This document shows, one piece after another, positions 41,461-49,279 of a DNA stretch of 64,000 nucleotides (positions are counted from its first letter, which is position 1; each line of letters opens with the position of its first letter). The stretch lies in NCBI GenBank assembly GCA_029975915.1, contig JARKOC010000228.1, positions 1 through 64,000 on the forward strand. Reading direction: 5' to 3'. The position numbers were made by a program, and so were the translations under genes. This stretch comes from Bryobacteraceae bacterium (GTDB lineage Bacteria; Acidobacteriota; Terriglobia; Bryobacterales; Bryobacteraceae). The notes under the pieces are model-generated. The model was not told the origin of the DNA. It ran no database searches and saw only the letters and a program-made list of their open reading frames with translations.

Positions 41461-41846
41461 ACCCATCGGAACGCGACCGGAAGCTTCGGCGGCAACTGCT
41501 GAAAACACGGACGCATCCCGGCTCGTTCCGCGACGAGATGATCCGCCGCGTGATCGCGTCCATCCCTCGCGGCAAGGTCTCGTCCTACTCAGAAGTCGCC
41601 GCGGCGGCCGGATTTCCGATGAACCACAGGCTCGTCGTCAAACTGCTGCGCGAGGCCGGTGATCGGTTGCCTTGGCACCGCGTCCTGGGCGCCCAGGGCG
41701 ACATCCGGCTGAAGGGTGAGGCTGCCCTGGAGCAGAGGCGGAGGCTGGAGATGGAGGGCGTCGGTTTTTGCGGCAAGCGTGTCAACCTCGCCAACCACAA
41801 ACACGGCTTCGAAACTTGGACGATAGGAATTCCACCTCAAGATTGA
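41457..41846 (+). CDS. Alkyltransferase-like protein (ATL, MGMT family without active Cys)
   Basis: The 129-residue protein is the small DNA-binding part of the MGMT family. It starts with FRDEMIRRVIASIPRGKVSSYSEVAAAAGFPMNHRLVVKLLREA (helix-turn-helix and the arginine finger NHR). The active-site motif, usually PCHRV, reads LPWHRVLG, so the acceptor cysteine is tryptophan. Such ATL proteins bind O6-alkylguanine and flag it for nucleotide excision repair instead of reversing it. Start ATG 41457 overlaps the cimA stop, so its translation is probably coupled to the amino-acid operon; no metabolic role is known. Confidence 0.93.
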   Translation: MNPSERDRKLRRQLLKTRTHPGSFRDEMIRRVIASIPRGKVSSYSEVAAAAGFPMNHRLVVKLLREAGDRLPWHRVLGAQGDIRLKGEAALEQRRRLEMEGVGFCGKRVNLANHKHGFETWTIGIPPQD

Positions 41847-41934
41847 CTGAGACCAAGTTCACTCCTCAAGACCGTCCTGTGGGCCAGGACTGCGGGGCTT
41901 GGCCAGCCCAAGCAGGATGGTCGCAGGTGCAGCC

Positions 41935-44058
41935 TCAGGGCCGGATCGTCCAGCGGAGTTTGATGGCGATCAACTCGCCTTCCGGCGCCAAGGCTTTGTC
42001 GCGCGGCGAAAGATAGAGCCGTTTCCAGCCGCGATTCCAAACCAAGAACAGGTCGTTGCCCGGCTTGATTGTCCAACGCAGACGCGTGTTCTGGCCGAAG
42101 TCATAGCTCTCGTCGTCGTACTGCAGAAAACTGGTCAGAACTACGTTCGGGCTGAAAGCGTAGGACAAATTGGTCTGGTAGAGGCGCTGCGCGAAGTTGC
42201 CTTGCTTGAGACGGGCGAAGTTGTGTTCCGCTTCGATACCCGCGCTGAAACGGCCCGATGGCGCAGTCCAGGCGAGGCCGGTTTCCTGTTGCAGCAGCGA
42301 GCCCGTATAGAACGAACCGAATCCGGTTTGAGTGGTGAATACCCACGGGCGGTGAGGCGAAGATTCGAACTCAAATTCGCCCCTGTTGAAACGGTATGCG
42401 CCGACGGGCAGCACAACGCCATCGGAGATCTCAAAGATGGCCGGGAGAAACTCATACTGCGGCATAAATTTGAGCGCGATCTTGTCGCCGGAATCGAGGT
42501 CGAGTTCGGCTGGAGTGAATTCGAAGGACCAGGACTCGTTGAAGCCGCGGAGATTATCGACGCGGGTGTAATAGTTCCGCAGCCGGTATTTGCGGATCCA
42601 GTCGAGCGATGACCCGGGGGCGGGACGCGGCCCGAAAGAACAGCCTGTCCGGTATTGGCGTGTGCCGGGACGGGGGAGGAAACCAAGCTCAGGATTGAGG
42701 CCCTCACCGAACTCGAAGGTCTGAGCGAAGCAGTCCAGCCGGTCGTTCGGATAATCGACTTTGTAGCCCCAGCCGTACCGATTCCCGGACGCTGCACCTC
42801 CGCGCGTCAGAACGCTCCATGCGCCAATCAGCAGGTTCTTGTCACCCATGAATCGGGAGGTCCTCCAGACGGCGTCGAGGCCGGCGAGGGTGTTCTTCGT
42901 GACGCCATCGGGGCTGCCATTCGTGATGATCGTGCCGATGCGGAATTCGCGCGAGAGGTCAAAGGAGATGCGGCCGGCGAACAGGTTCGTCCCTGGGACA
43001 CCGCGGATGTCGCGCGTCTTCACGCTAAGCAGGCCGATGTTCCAGCGGCCTGCCCGGCCGTTGAGCTTGACGCCGGCGTCGATGGGGATGAGCTGGCCGT
43101 CATATAGGCCGATCCTGCGGCTGAAGAAGGGGATGAAGGATTCTCCAAGCCCGAGTCCGAATTCGAACTGGTTCGAACCCTCCAGGAAGAACGATCTCCT
43201 CTCCGGAAAGAATAATGAAAAGCGAGTGAGATTGAGTCTGCGTGAATCGACCTCGGTTTCGGCGAAGTCGGTGTTGACGGTAAATACGGCAGCCATTTGG
43301 GGGGTGACGCGCCAGGTTACGTCTACGCCCGGCTGGCCTTTCCAGTTGTGGCTGGGGACAGTGAAATCCTTGGCTGAACGGCCGGCGAAGAAGGGGCTGA
43401 TTTCGAGTCCCTTGCCTTGTTTGAGGATCTCGACGCCTTCGAGACGCCCGGCGCGGCTGAGATCCGGCAAATAGGAATCGAGGGTGGGGGAAAAGGCGCG
43501 CATGACAGTACGGTCACGGGCGATGTTCCTCTCAAGGTTGATCCCCCAGGAGGTTTGCCCCTCGGTGAAGCTGAGGGTGCGGGCGGGGATCTCGAGTTCG
43601 GCGGTCCAGCCCTGGGGCGTGCGGGTGACGCGGGCATCCCAGATGCCGTCCCAGTCGAGGGAAGGGTGTTCAGGCCCTGAGATGAGACCATCGAGGCGCG
43701 CACCGGCTGCGTTCACTTGAAATAGATACCCGGTCCTGCGGTCGCCATACGTATCGAGGACCACCGAGACAGAGTCATCGCCTTCCTGTTCGGCATCGCG
43801 CGTCATCGTGTGGATTGTGATTTGTGAGGGATGGGGGTCAACGCATTCGATGGCGACGTAAAGGGCAGACTCGGTCAATAGCACTTTGGCCGTTGTCTTG
43901 TAAGGGGTGGGGGCGCCCGGGTTGGGTGATTGCTGGGTGAACTCGAAGCTCTTGGCAGCCGCCCAAGCTGCCTCGGTGGGTTTGCCGTCGAGTTGGATGC
44001 GGGGCGCCTGAGCATGAAGCGGGAGAATCAGATACGGGAGCAGGAACAGCGCGCGCAC
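41935..44058 (-). CDS. Outer-membrane DUF5916 protein with CBM9-like domain
   Basis: The 707-residue protein has a signal peptide (LFLLPYLILPLHAQ). A CBM9-like domain follows (IQLDGKPTEAAWAAAKSFEF, ALYVAIECVDPHPS, DDSVSVVLDTYGDRRTGYLFQVNAAGAR, WTAELEIPARTLSF), then a long beta-barrel-like part: SFFLEGSNQFEFGLG, IDAGVKLNGRAGRWNIGLLSVKTRD, and strands with aromatic ends to the C-terminus. DUF5916 proteins are thought to be outer-membrane parts of polysaccharide utilisation or peptidase systems. Specific function is unknown. The gene begins 27 nt from the divergent phosphodiesterase. Confidence 0.85.
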   Translation of the reverse strand: MRALFLLPYLILPLHAQAPRIQLDGKPTEAAWAAAKSFEFTQQSPNPGAPTPYKTTAKVLLTESALYVAIECVDPHPSQITIHTMTRDAEQEGDDSVSVVLDTYGDRRTGYLFQVNAAGARLDGLISGPEHPSLDWDGIWDARVTRTPQGWTAELEIPARTLSFTEGQTSWGINLERNIARDRTVMRAFSPTLDSYLPDLSRAGRLEGVEILKQGKGLEISPFFAGRSAKDFTVPSHNWKGQPGVDVTWRVTPQMAAVFTVNTDFAETEVDSRRLNLTRFSLFFPERRSFFLEGSNQFEFGLGLGESFIPFFSRRIGLYDGQLIPIDAGVKLNGRAGRWNIGLLSVKTRDIRGVPGTNLFAGRISFDLSREFRIGTIITNGSPDGVTKNTLAGLDAVWRTSRFMGDKNLLIGAWSVLTRGGAASGNRYGWGYKVDYPNDRLDCFAQTFEFGEGLNPELGFLPRPGTRQYRTGCSFGPRPAPGSSLDWIRKYRLRNYYTRVDNLRGFNESWSFEFTPAELDLDSGDKIALKFMPQYEFLPAIFEISDGVVLPVGAYRFNRGEFEFESSPHRPWVFTTQTGFGSFYTGSLLQQETGLAWTAPSGRFSAGIEAEHNFARLKQGNFAQRLYQTNLSYAFSPNVVLTSFLQYDDESYDFGQNTRLRWTIKPGNDLFLVWNRGWKRLYLSPRDKALAPEGELIAIKLRWTIRP

Positions 44059-44085
44059 GCATCAACGATATCGCAATAATAGGGC

Positions 44086-45258
44086 ATGATCCGGCTTGGG
44101 TTTGTCTGGTTGGGATTCGCCCTGTCTTCGCTCGCGCAGCCGCTGGTCGTCGTCGCCATTGATGGTCTGCGGCACGACTTCATTGAAATCCACAAGATGC
44201 AAAACCTGGCCCGGTTGCGCAGCGAGGGCGCATTGGTCGAGCGGATCAGACCGAGTTTCCCTTCAACCACGTTCCCCAACTTCCACACTATGGCTACGGG
44301 CCTTGAACCGTCGCGCCACGGGCTGGTTGGCATGGCCTTTTACGACCGTGCCCGCAAGGAGCGGTTCTACTACCAAACGAACTCGACCGACGGTTCCTGG
44401 TACGGCGGCGAACCGTTCTGGGAGACGGCCGAGAAGGCCGGCAAGATCGTAGCGACTTTCTTTTGGCCCGGCACCGACGCAGGCGTCAACGGCAAGTGGC
44501 CAACGTATTTCCGGCGGTATGACTGGCGGGTGCGGCACGAAGAAAAAGTGAAGCAGGTTGGCGATTGGCTGGCCTTACCAGCTTCGCGACGCCCCGACGC
44601 CATTGTTGTCTACCTCTCCGACATAGACTCAATGGGCCACCGCCATGGCCCGCTCGCGCCGGAGACATTCGAAGCGGCGCAGAAGGTGGACGCCTCGGTG
44701 GCGCGCATCAGCGAAATGACGTCGAAGGCCGGCGCGACGCTGCTGATCGTTTCTGACCACGGCCAGAGCGCCGTCGAGGGTCACATCGACCTGACGCCGC
44801 TTGCCGACTTCAAGGGCTGCATCGCGGCCAACGAAGCGCCGATGACCCAGCTCTATTGCGACGATCCGGCGCGCGTCTACTCCGAATTGAAGCCGAAGGA
44901 AAAGGGCTGGAAAGTCTACCGCAAAGCGGAGATTCCAGCGCATCTGAACTATCGCGACAACCCGCGCATAGGCGATCTGGTGATCCTGCCTGACCGACCG
45001 CTGATTGTCCAGGTACTGCCGGCTGGCGATGGGTCTACAGCCTTGCCGCATCTCAAGGGTATGCACGGCTACGATCCCGTGGCAAACAGTGAGATGGATG
45101 CGCTGCTGATCGGCGTGGGCGGTCCGTTCAAGCCGGGCGCGCGAGTCCCGGCGGCGCACAATGTCGATGTTGCGCCACTGATTCTGCACTTGATGGGCGT
45201 CGCCGCGCCGAAAGGAATTGACGGCGACTTCAGTCGCGTCCGCGGGCTGCTGCGATAA
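44086..45258 (+). CDS. ENPP-type phosphodiesterase/nucleotide pyrophosphatase
   Basis: The 390-residue protein is an exported member of the alkaline phosphatase-like type I phosphodiesterase family. A signal-type N-terminus leads to VVAIDGLRHDF (metal Asp26), then FPSTTFPNFHTMATG with nucleophile Thr62, then DIDSMGHRHGP, LLIVSDHGQSAVEG and GMHGYDPVANSEMDAL. These give the two-zinc site of nucleotide pyrophosphatases and autotaxin-like enzymes. It probably hydrolyses nucleotide or lipid phosphodiesters in the periplasm. The start is ATG 44086. Its stop overlaps the convergent hydrolase gene by 29 bp. Confidence 0.92.
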   Translation: MIRLGFVWLGFALSSLAQPLVVVAIDGLRHDFIEIHKMQNLARLRSEGALVERIRPSFPSTTFPNFHTMATGLEPSRHGLVGMAFYDRARKERFYYQTNSTDGSWYGGEPFWETAEKAGKIVATFFWPGTDAGVNGKWPTYFRRYDWRVRHEEKVKQVGDWLALPASRRPDAIVVYLSDIDSMGHRHGPLAPETFEAAQKVDASVARISEMTSKAGATLLIVSDHGQSAVEGHIDLTPLADFKGCIAANEAPMTQLYCDDPARVYSELKPKEKGWKVYRKAEIPAHLNYRDNPRIGDLVILPDRPLIVQVLPAGDGSTALPHLKGMHGYDPVANSEMDALLIGVGGPFKPGARVPAAHNVDVAPLILHLMGVAAPKGIDGDFSRVRGLLR

Positions 45259-45970
45259 CCATCTCTTCCACCTCGCGCCAGAGGGGCATGTCGAACTCCA
45301 TCAAGAGATGTTCGTCCATAAAGAAGGTCTGGAGGCGGGATTGTTCATCAATTTCAATCTCACCTCTGCGGCCTTTATAACTGACTTTTCTGTTGAACAG
45401 GATGCGCGTCCGCGAAGGGTCTTCGGCGCGGAGTTCCGGTGCTCCCTTGATGAATAAGTGGTCTCGCTGGAACCAGTTGGCGGCGGCCAGCACGTTAGAC
45501 GGGACGGTGTAAGGGTCCTTGCCGTAGGCGTCCACAATCGCGACCAAACGAACTGTCGTGCCCCAGCCGTTCAGGGTTCGTGCGAAGCGCAGGGCGGCGC
45601 GCCCGCCGAGCGACTGCCCAAACAGAACCACCCGCGCCGCCTTCGCTTCGTCTAACCCTAACTTGCCGTCGCGGTCGAAATCGAACGCTTCGCGGATCAG
45701 CCGCTCAGCAAGTTCGAGCGAATGGTTTTCAACCGTCTCCACCCACACGCCCTTCAGTTCGCGCCGCTTGATGGCAATCGCCGTCCGCCGGATGCATCGC
45801 CCCGGATTGTCCCAGCGTTCCCAGCCGCCGACGATGCCGAGGACGAGCGTCTCGCCGGGCCTCACCGGCAAGGGTGTAACGAAATCTTCGAAAGTCTGCC
45901 GCCGCGAGTCGGCGCGCGCCACCGTGGCGGCAAAACATATAAGCACGGCGATCTGTAACGAACGCATCAT
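45230..45970 (-). CDS. Exported alpha/beta hydrolase-like protein with an EF-hand loop
   Basis: The 246-residue protein starts at ATG 45970 (or 45967) with a signal peptide (LQIAVLICFAATVARA). It has an alpha/beta layout with VLFGQSLGGRAALRFA, a G-x-S-x-G-G nucleophile elbow with Ser120. Just before it sits D97-F-D-R-D-G-K-L-G-L-D-E108, a complete 12-position EF-hand calcium loop (D, D, D, G, L, E spacing). A catalytic Asp or His cannot be fixed. Calcium-dependent activity is inference. It is divergent from the ECF sigma gene, with starts 9 nt apart, and convergent with the phosphodiesterase. Confidence 0.78.
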   Translation of the reverse strand: MMRSLQIAVLICFAATVARADSRRQTFEDFVTPLPVRPGETLVLGIVGGWERWDNPGRCIRRTAIAIKRRELKGVWVETVENHSLELAERLIREAFDFDRDGKLGLDEAKAARVVLFGQSLGGRAALRFARTLNGWGTTVRLVAIVDAYGKDPYTVPSNVLAAANWFQRDHLFIKGAPELRAEDPSRTRILFNRKVSYKGRRGEIEIDEQSRLQTFFMDEHLLMEFDMPLWREVEEMVIAAARGRD

Positions 45971-45979
45971 GGATGGATA

Positions 45980-46474
45980 GTGTCTAGTGTGAAGGATGCG
46001 CGGGAGCGGTTGCCAGGTTTCGCCGAGGTCTATGGGGCCTGCGCGCGAGACGTTTGGCGATTCGCTTTGTCGCTTTCGGGCAACCGCGCCTGGGCCGACG
46101 ACCTGACGGCCGAAGCGTTCCTGCGCGTTTGGGAGGCCGGCGAGCGCGTGGAGTTGAACTCCGTCAAGGCCTATCTGTTCGCCATCGTTCGCAACCTGTA
46201 CCTGAAGGAACTCGCGAAACGGAGCCGGATGACGGACGTTGTGGACCGTCCACAGTCTGCTCGAACGGCGGGGGCGGAGTTGGAAGAGGTGCTGCGGATG
46301 CTTCAGGAGTTGCCTGAGGACAGCCGCGCGGCGTTGATGCTCCGGGCGGAGCAGGACATGAGCTATGCCGAGATCGGCGCTGTGCTGGGCGTGAGTGAAG
46401 GCGCGGCGCGGGTGAAGGTGCACCGGGCCAGGGCAAGGCTCGAGGAGATGAGGAGCGGGACATGGAAGAAGTGA
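45980..46474 (+). CDS. RNA polymerase ECF sigma factor
   Basis: The 164-residue protein has sigma region 2 (LPGFAEVYGACARDVWRFALSLSGNRAWADDLTAEAFLRVWE, residues 11-55, with the downstream AYLFAIVRNLYLKE) and region 4 (LPEDSRAALMLRAEQDMSYAEIGAVLGVSEGAARVKVHRARARLEE, about 105-155). It lacks region 3, as ECF factors do. GTG 45980 is the start. A membrane protein gene follows and overlaps by 13 bp, the usual place for an anti-sigma partner. The target promoters are not known. Confidence 0.93.
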   Translation: MSSVKDARERLPGFAEVYGACARDVWRFALSLSGNRAWADDLTAEAFLRVWEAGERVELNSVKAYLFAIVRNLYLKELAKRSRMTDVVDRPQSARTAGAELEEVLRMLQELPEDSRAALMLRAEQDMSYAEIGAVLGVSEGAARVKVHRARARLEEMRSGTWKK

Positions 46475-47004
46475 AAGGCGCTTTGTTGCCGGCCGATCTC
46501 GGGCCGGACCGTGATCTGGCCATGGATGCGCTGCGGCGAACGCAAGGGGCAATGCGGCAGCGGGGACGCTCTCTTGGCTTGGCCCTGGTGTGCGTGGTGC
46601 TCGTGTTTGCTTGTCTGCCGGAAGGTCAGGGGCTTGTGGCGGGACTGCGAAAGGGAGGGATTCCCCTTGCCGGGATCTTGCTTGGCGTCGCCGCCTGGTT
46701 CTTCTGGCGATTTGTGCAGGTTTCGCGCCAGCTTGGAGGGACCGGTCTGGCTCCGCAAAGGTCACACGCAGCGCGGGCGGTCTGGGTGTTTGGGGGTTGG
46801 CTGGCAGGGCTCGCGCTGGGCGAGACCCTGTGCTCAGCTCTCGGGTGGCCGTCAAACCGGTCTATACTCTTCGGTGCAGCGATGAGCGGCCTGTTGCTCT
46901 GGGTGGGTGAGAAACTGGGCGAGTTGGCTGAGCCCGCGCCGGTGCGAACCGTGCACACACTTTTCGGATACGACAACCCCGGCGACGATCAGGGCAACGG
47001 ATAG
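46462..47004 (+). CDS. Putative membrane partner (anti-sigma candidate) of the ECF factor
   Basis: The 180-residue protein has a short cytoplasmic N-terminus (about 35 residues, MEEVKGALLPADLGPDRDLAMDALRRTQ) and four hydrophobic helices: 38-53, 66-87, 106-125 and 131-150. Its position and 13-bp overlap with the sigma gene suggest an anti-sigma factor. No HxxxCxxC zinc motif of the common ZAS type exists, so if it inhibits the sigma factor it uses another binding mode. The role is inference from order alone. The tail overlaps the convergent deoxyhypusine-synthase-like gene by 16 bp. Confidence 0.7.
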   Translation: MEEVKGALLPADLGPDRDLAMDALRRTQGAMRQRGRSLGLALVCVVLVFACLPEGQGLVAGLRKGGIPLAGILLGVAAWFFWRFVQVSRQLGGTGLAPQRSHAARAVWVFGGWLAGLALGETLCSALGWPSNRSILFGAAMSGLLLWVGEKLGELAEPAPVRTVHTLFGYDNPGDDQGNG

Positions 47005-48227
47005 CCCAGGCTCTCGCGCAGCCACTCGGCGTTGTCTTTGACCGCCGCGCGCAGGGTTTCCATCAGCCGTTCGCGTTTCTCAAACAGACGGTATCCTTCG
47101 CGGGGGCGCAGGTATCCGCGTGACTTCGGGTCTTCGAGATACAGCTGATCGAGGCCGACCTCGGCCGCGCGCTCCTCATAGCGTTTGCGGTTGTCGAGCA
47201 GCGCCTTGACGATGAACGGGACGACGGCCGAATAGTCGCCTTGCATCGACTCGGTCGTCTTCATGTAGTGGTCCTTGTCCACCTTTCCCCAGGTCACCGC
47301 TTCGGCCGGGAAGCACGACGAAAGCGACCCGTCTGTCACCGGCGCCGAGACGATCTGCACGTCGAACTGATACCCGCGCACATCGGGCAATCCCAAGACC
47401 TGCCCCAGCGCCGGCTCCGGTTGCAGATTGAAATTCTTCGGCACGCCGCCGCCGAGGATCCACGTTCCCAGCGCCTTGGCATCGCTTTCAAACAGGCCCC
47501 AGTAGTGGTACGCGCACGATTCGAAGACTTCGGCGTGGATGTCGAGTTCAAAGCGGTAATCCTCCAGCAGGCCCGCCTCGCGCATGGCCCAGAGCTTCAT
47601 CGAATTCAGGAAAATCGACCCGTCGCCCGGCGCGCCCACGAAATAAGGGATCGCCATTCGATGGCACGTCGCCAGCATGCCCGGCTGGACGCCATTGCGC
47701 TGTTCGAGCCTGTCGAGCCACGCGCCCAGCCGGTAACGGAACTCGGGGCCGGTCATTTTCTGCTGGAATTCGGGCAGTTGGAGGATGGCAGAGAAGAAAC
47801 GGTCCTGATCGAGCAGGACGTCTTCGTCAAACGCCATATCGGTGACGCGGATCGTGCGTTCGTCGCGCAGGGCGGCGTCGTCGCCGAAGATGGGGACTTC
47901 GTGAACTGGCTCAGGCCGCCCGGTCAGCGAGCGGTGCCCGTCGTGGTAACACATGGCGTCGGTGCCGCTGAGGTAAGCGATCCAGCCGGTTTCAAGCAGC
48001 GGGTTGAGCCATGTTTGATGCTGGCCGCTGACTGTAACTGGTCCGGCGAGTGCAAGGGTGAGCGGGCAACCGGCGCCGATGGCGGCGTCCAGGATGGTAT
48101 AGATGCGCCGCAGATACGCCCCGCCAAAGGCAGGCAGGCAGTGCCGGAAGAGTTCATCGAGCGAGGCGACCTCATCGACGCGTCGAGTACGGACAGTGCG
48201 GCGGGAGGGGCAGTCGGAGTGGTTCAT
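46989..48227 (-). CDS. Deoxyhypusine synthase-like protein
   Basis: The 412-residue protein matches the deoxyhypusine synthase fold. PLTLALAGPVTVSGQHQTWLNPLLETGWIAYLSGTDAMCYHDGH is the NAD-binding region. HRMAIPYFVGAPGDGSIF and HAEVFESCAYHYWGLF follow, then GTWILGGGVPKNF, and AVTWGKVDKDHY contains the catalytic-type lysine at residue 315 (human DHS has it in VSWGK). Bacteria lack eIF5A, so the product must modify another target; relatives can form homospermidine from spermidine or putrescine. The exact reaction is unknown. ATG 48227 has GGA upstream. It is convergent with the membrane partner gene. Confidence 0.88.
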   Translation of the reverse strand: MNHSDCPSRRTVRTRRVDEVASLDELFRHCLPAFGGAYLRRIYTILDAAIGAGCPLTLALAGPVTVSGQHQTWLNPLLETGWIAYLSGTDAMCYHDGHRSLTGRPEPVHEVPIFGDDAALRDERTIRVTDMAFDEDVLLDQDRFFSAILQLPEFQQKMTGPEFRYRLGAWLDRLEQRNGVQPGMLATCHRMAIPYFVGAPGDGSIFLNSMKLWAMREAGLLEDYRFELDIHAEVFESCAYHYWGLFESDAKALGTWILGGGVPKNFNLQPEPALGQVLGLPDVRGYQFDVQIVSAPVTDGSLSSCFPAEAVTWGKVDKDHYMKTTESMQGDYSAVVPFIVKALLDNRKRYEERAAEVGLDQLYLEDPKSRGYLRPREGYRLFEKRERLMETLRAAVKDNAEWLRESLGYPLP

Positions 48228-48328
48228 CGTCTGGGGATCCAAATCTGAAGCTAACAGGCTGGAGCGAGGCGGGGCAAGGGTGAACGAATACCGCAAATGG
48301 GGCTACAATCGGGGCGAGGAGGGAACGA

Positions 48329-49267
48329 GTGAGACTGACATTTCTCTTTTTGATCGCCTCGACTTGCACCACGCTGGTTGCGCAGACGCGATTCGTCGAT
48401 GTCCAGCCGAAGCGGACCAGGGACTATGACGAACGGAGAGACAACGGGTATTGCGTTGTCCGGCTCAGGGTGGACGACGAAGTGGTGATCCACATCCGTG
48501 GCAACCGGCTGGGTTTTGAGACGGTGCGCGGGCGCGACGCATATGACGAGGGCTCGGAGTGCTCACAGCCAATGCCGTACGGGAGTGCACTGGCCAACTT
48601 CCGGTTCCGCGGCGTGGACGGGCGCGGACGGGTGGAATTGGCCGAGTCGCCGGATTCGGGCAACCGGTTCACGGCGCGGGTCCGGATCCAGGACCCCAAG
48701 GGCGGCGACGAGGGTTACACATTCAGGGTCCAGTGGGACAACCGGAATCCCGGCATGAGCGCCGACAGCGGCGGCTGGCAGGGCTGGGGCGGCAGCAACC
48801 GGCCCGGCAGCGGTTCGGGCTGGGGCACAGGCGGCAACCAGGGCTCCGGTTGGGGCACGGGCGGCAACCAGGGATCGGGCTGGGGCTCGGGCTCGGGAAC
48901 AACCACCGGTTGGTGGCAGAACGACTTCGAAGCCACCACGCGCGGTACCGGTGTGGCTCGCATGGTGGGCCAGCCGGACCTCAATCTGACATCCACGGTC
49001 CTGCGGCTGCGCCGCAACGGCCAGTTTACGCTCGAAATTTCGGGCGCCGAGACCGTCAGGTTTGCGGGCAGTTGGACCCGGAACGGCGACACAGCCGTGC
49101 TGGACATCCGCAACGGCTTCGCCAACGGCGGCGCCACAGGCTCAGGCAACGCGACGATTGTCAACAATGAGGTCCAGAGCCTGACACTCGACGGCCGCAA
49201 CCGCAACACCAACGCAACGTTCAACGTGCAGTTCCGCGCTGGCGGCCGCGGCGGGCGATTCCGGTAG
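48329..49267 (+). CDS. Exported protein with Gly/Trp-rich tandem repeat linker
   Basis: The 312-residue protein starts with GTG 48329, preceded by GAGGAGGG, and has a signal peptide (LTFLFLIASTCTTLVAQ). An N-terminal beta-rich domain (about 20-145) has NGYCVVRLRVDDEVVIHIRGNRLGFETV. A tandem repeat of 30 nt (two near-identical copies of GWGTGGNQGS plus a third partial copy, about residues 163-192) separates it from a C-terminal beta-rich domain (about 200-305, WWQNDFEATTRGTG, LRLRRNGQFTLEISGAE). I know no family for it. It stands alone between divergent and convergent genes. Confidence 0.75.
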   Translation: MRLTFLFLIASTCTTLVAQTRFVDVQPKRTRDYDERRDNGYCVVRLRVDDEVVIHIRGNRLGFETVRGRDAYDEGSECSQPMPYGSALANFRFRGVDGRGRVELAESPDSGNRFTARVRIQDPKGGDEGYTFRVQWDNRNPGMSADSGGWQGWGGSNRPGSGSGWGTGGNQGSGWGTGGNQGSGWGSGSGTTTGWWQNDFEATTRGTGVARMVGQPDLNLTSTVLRLRRNGQFTLEISGAETVRFAGSWTRNGDTAVLDIRNGFANGGATGSGNATIVNNEVQSLTLDGRNRNTNATFNVQFRAGGRGGRFR

Positions 49268-49279
49268 GTTCTAACAGAT

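Noticed and set aside
41847..41934. Short hairpins (GTCCTG/CAGGAC and GGGCT/AGCCC) between the ATL gene and the DUF5916 gene
   Set aside because: No T-run on either strand and stems of 5-6 bp only, too weak for a terminator call.
45971..46855. Long in-frame extension of the EF-hand hydrolase
   Set aside because: It runs through the sigma factor gene antisense and lacks a plausible fold; the signal peptide begins at 45970.
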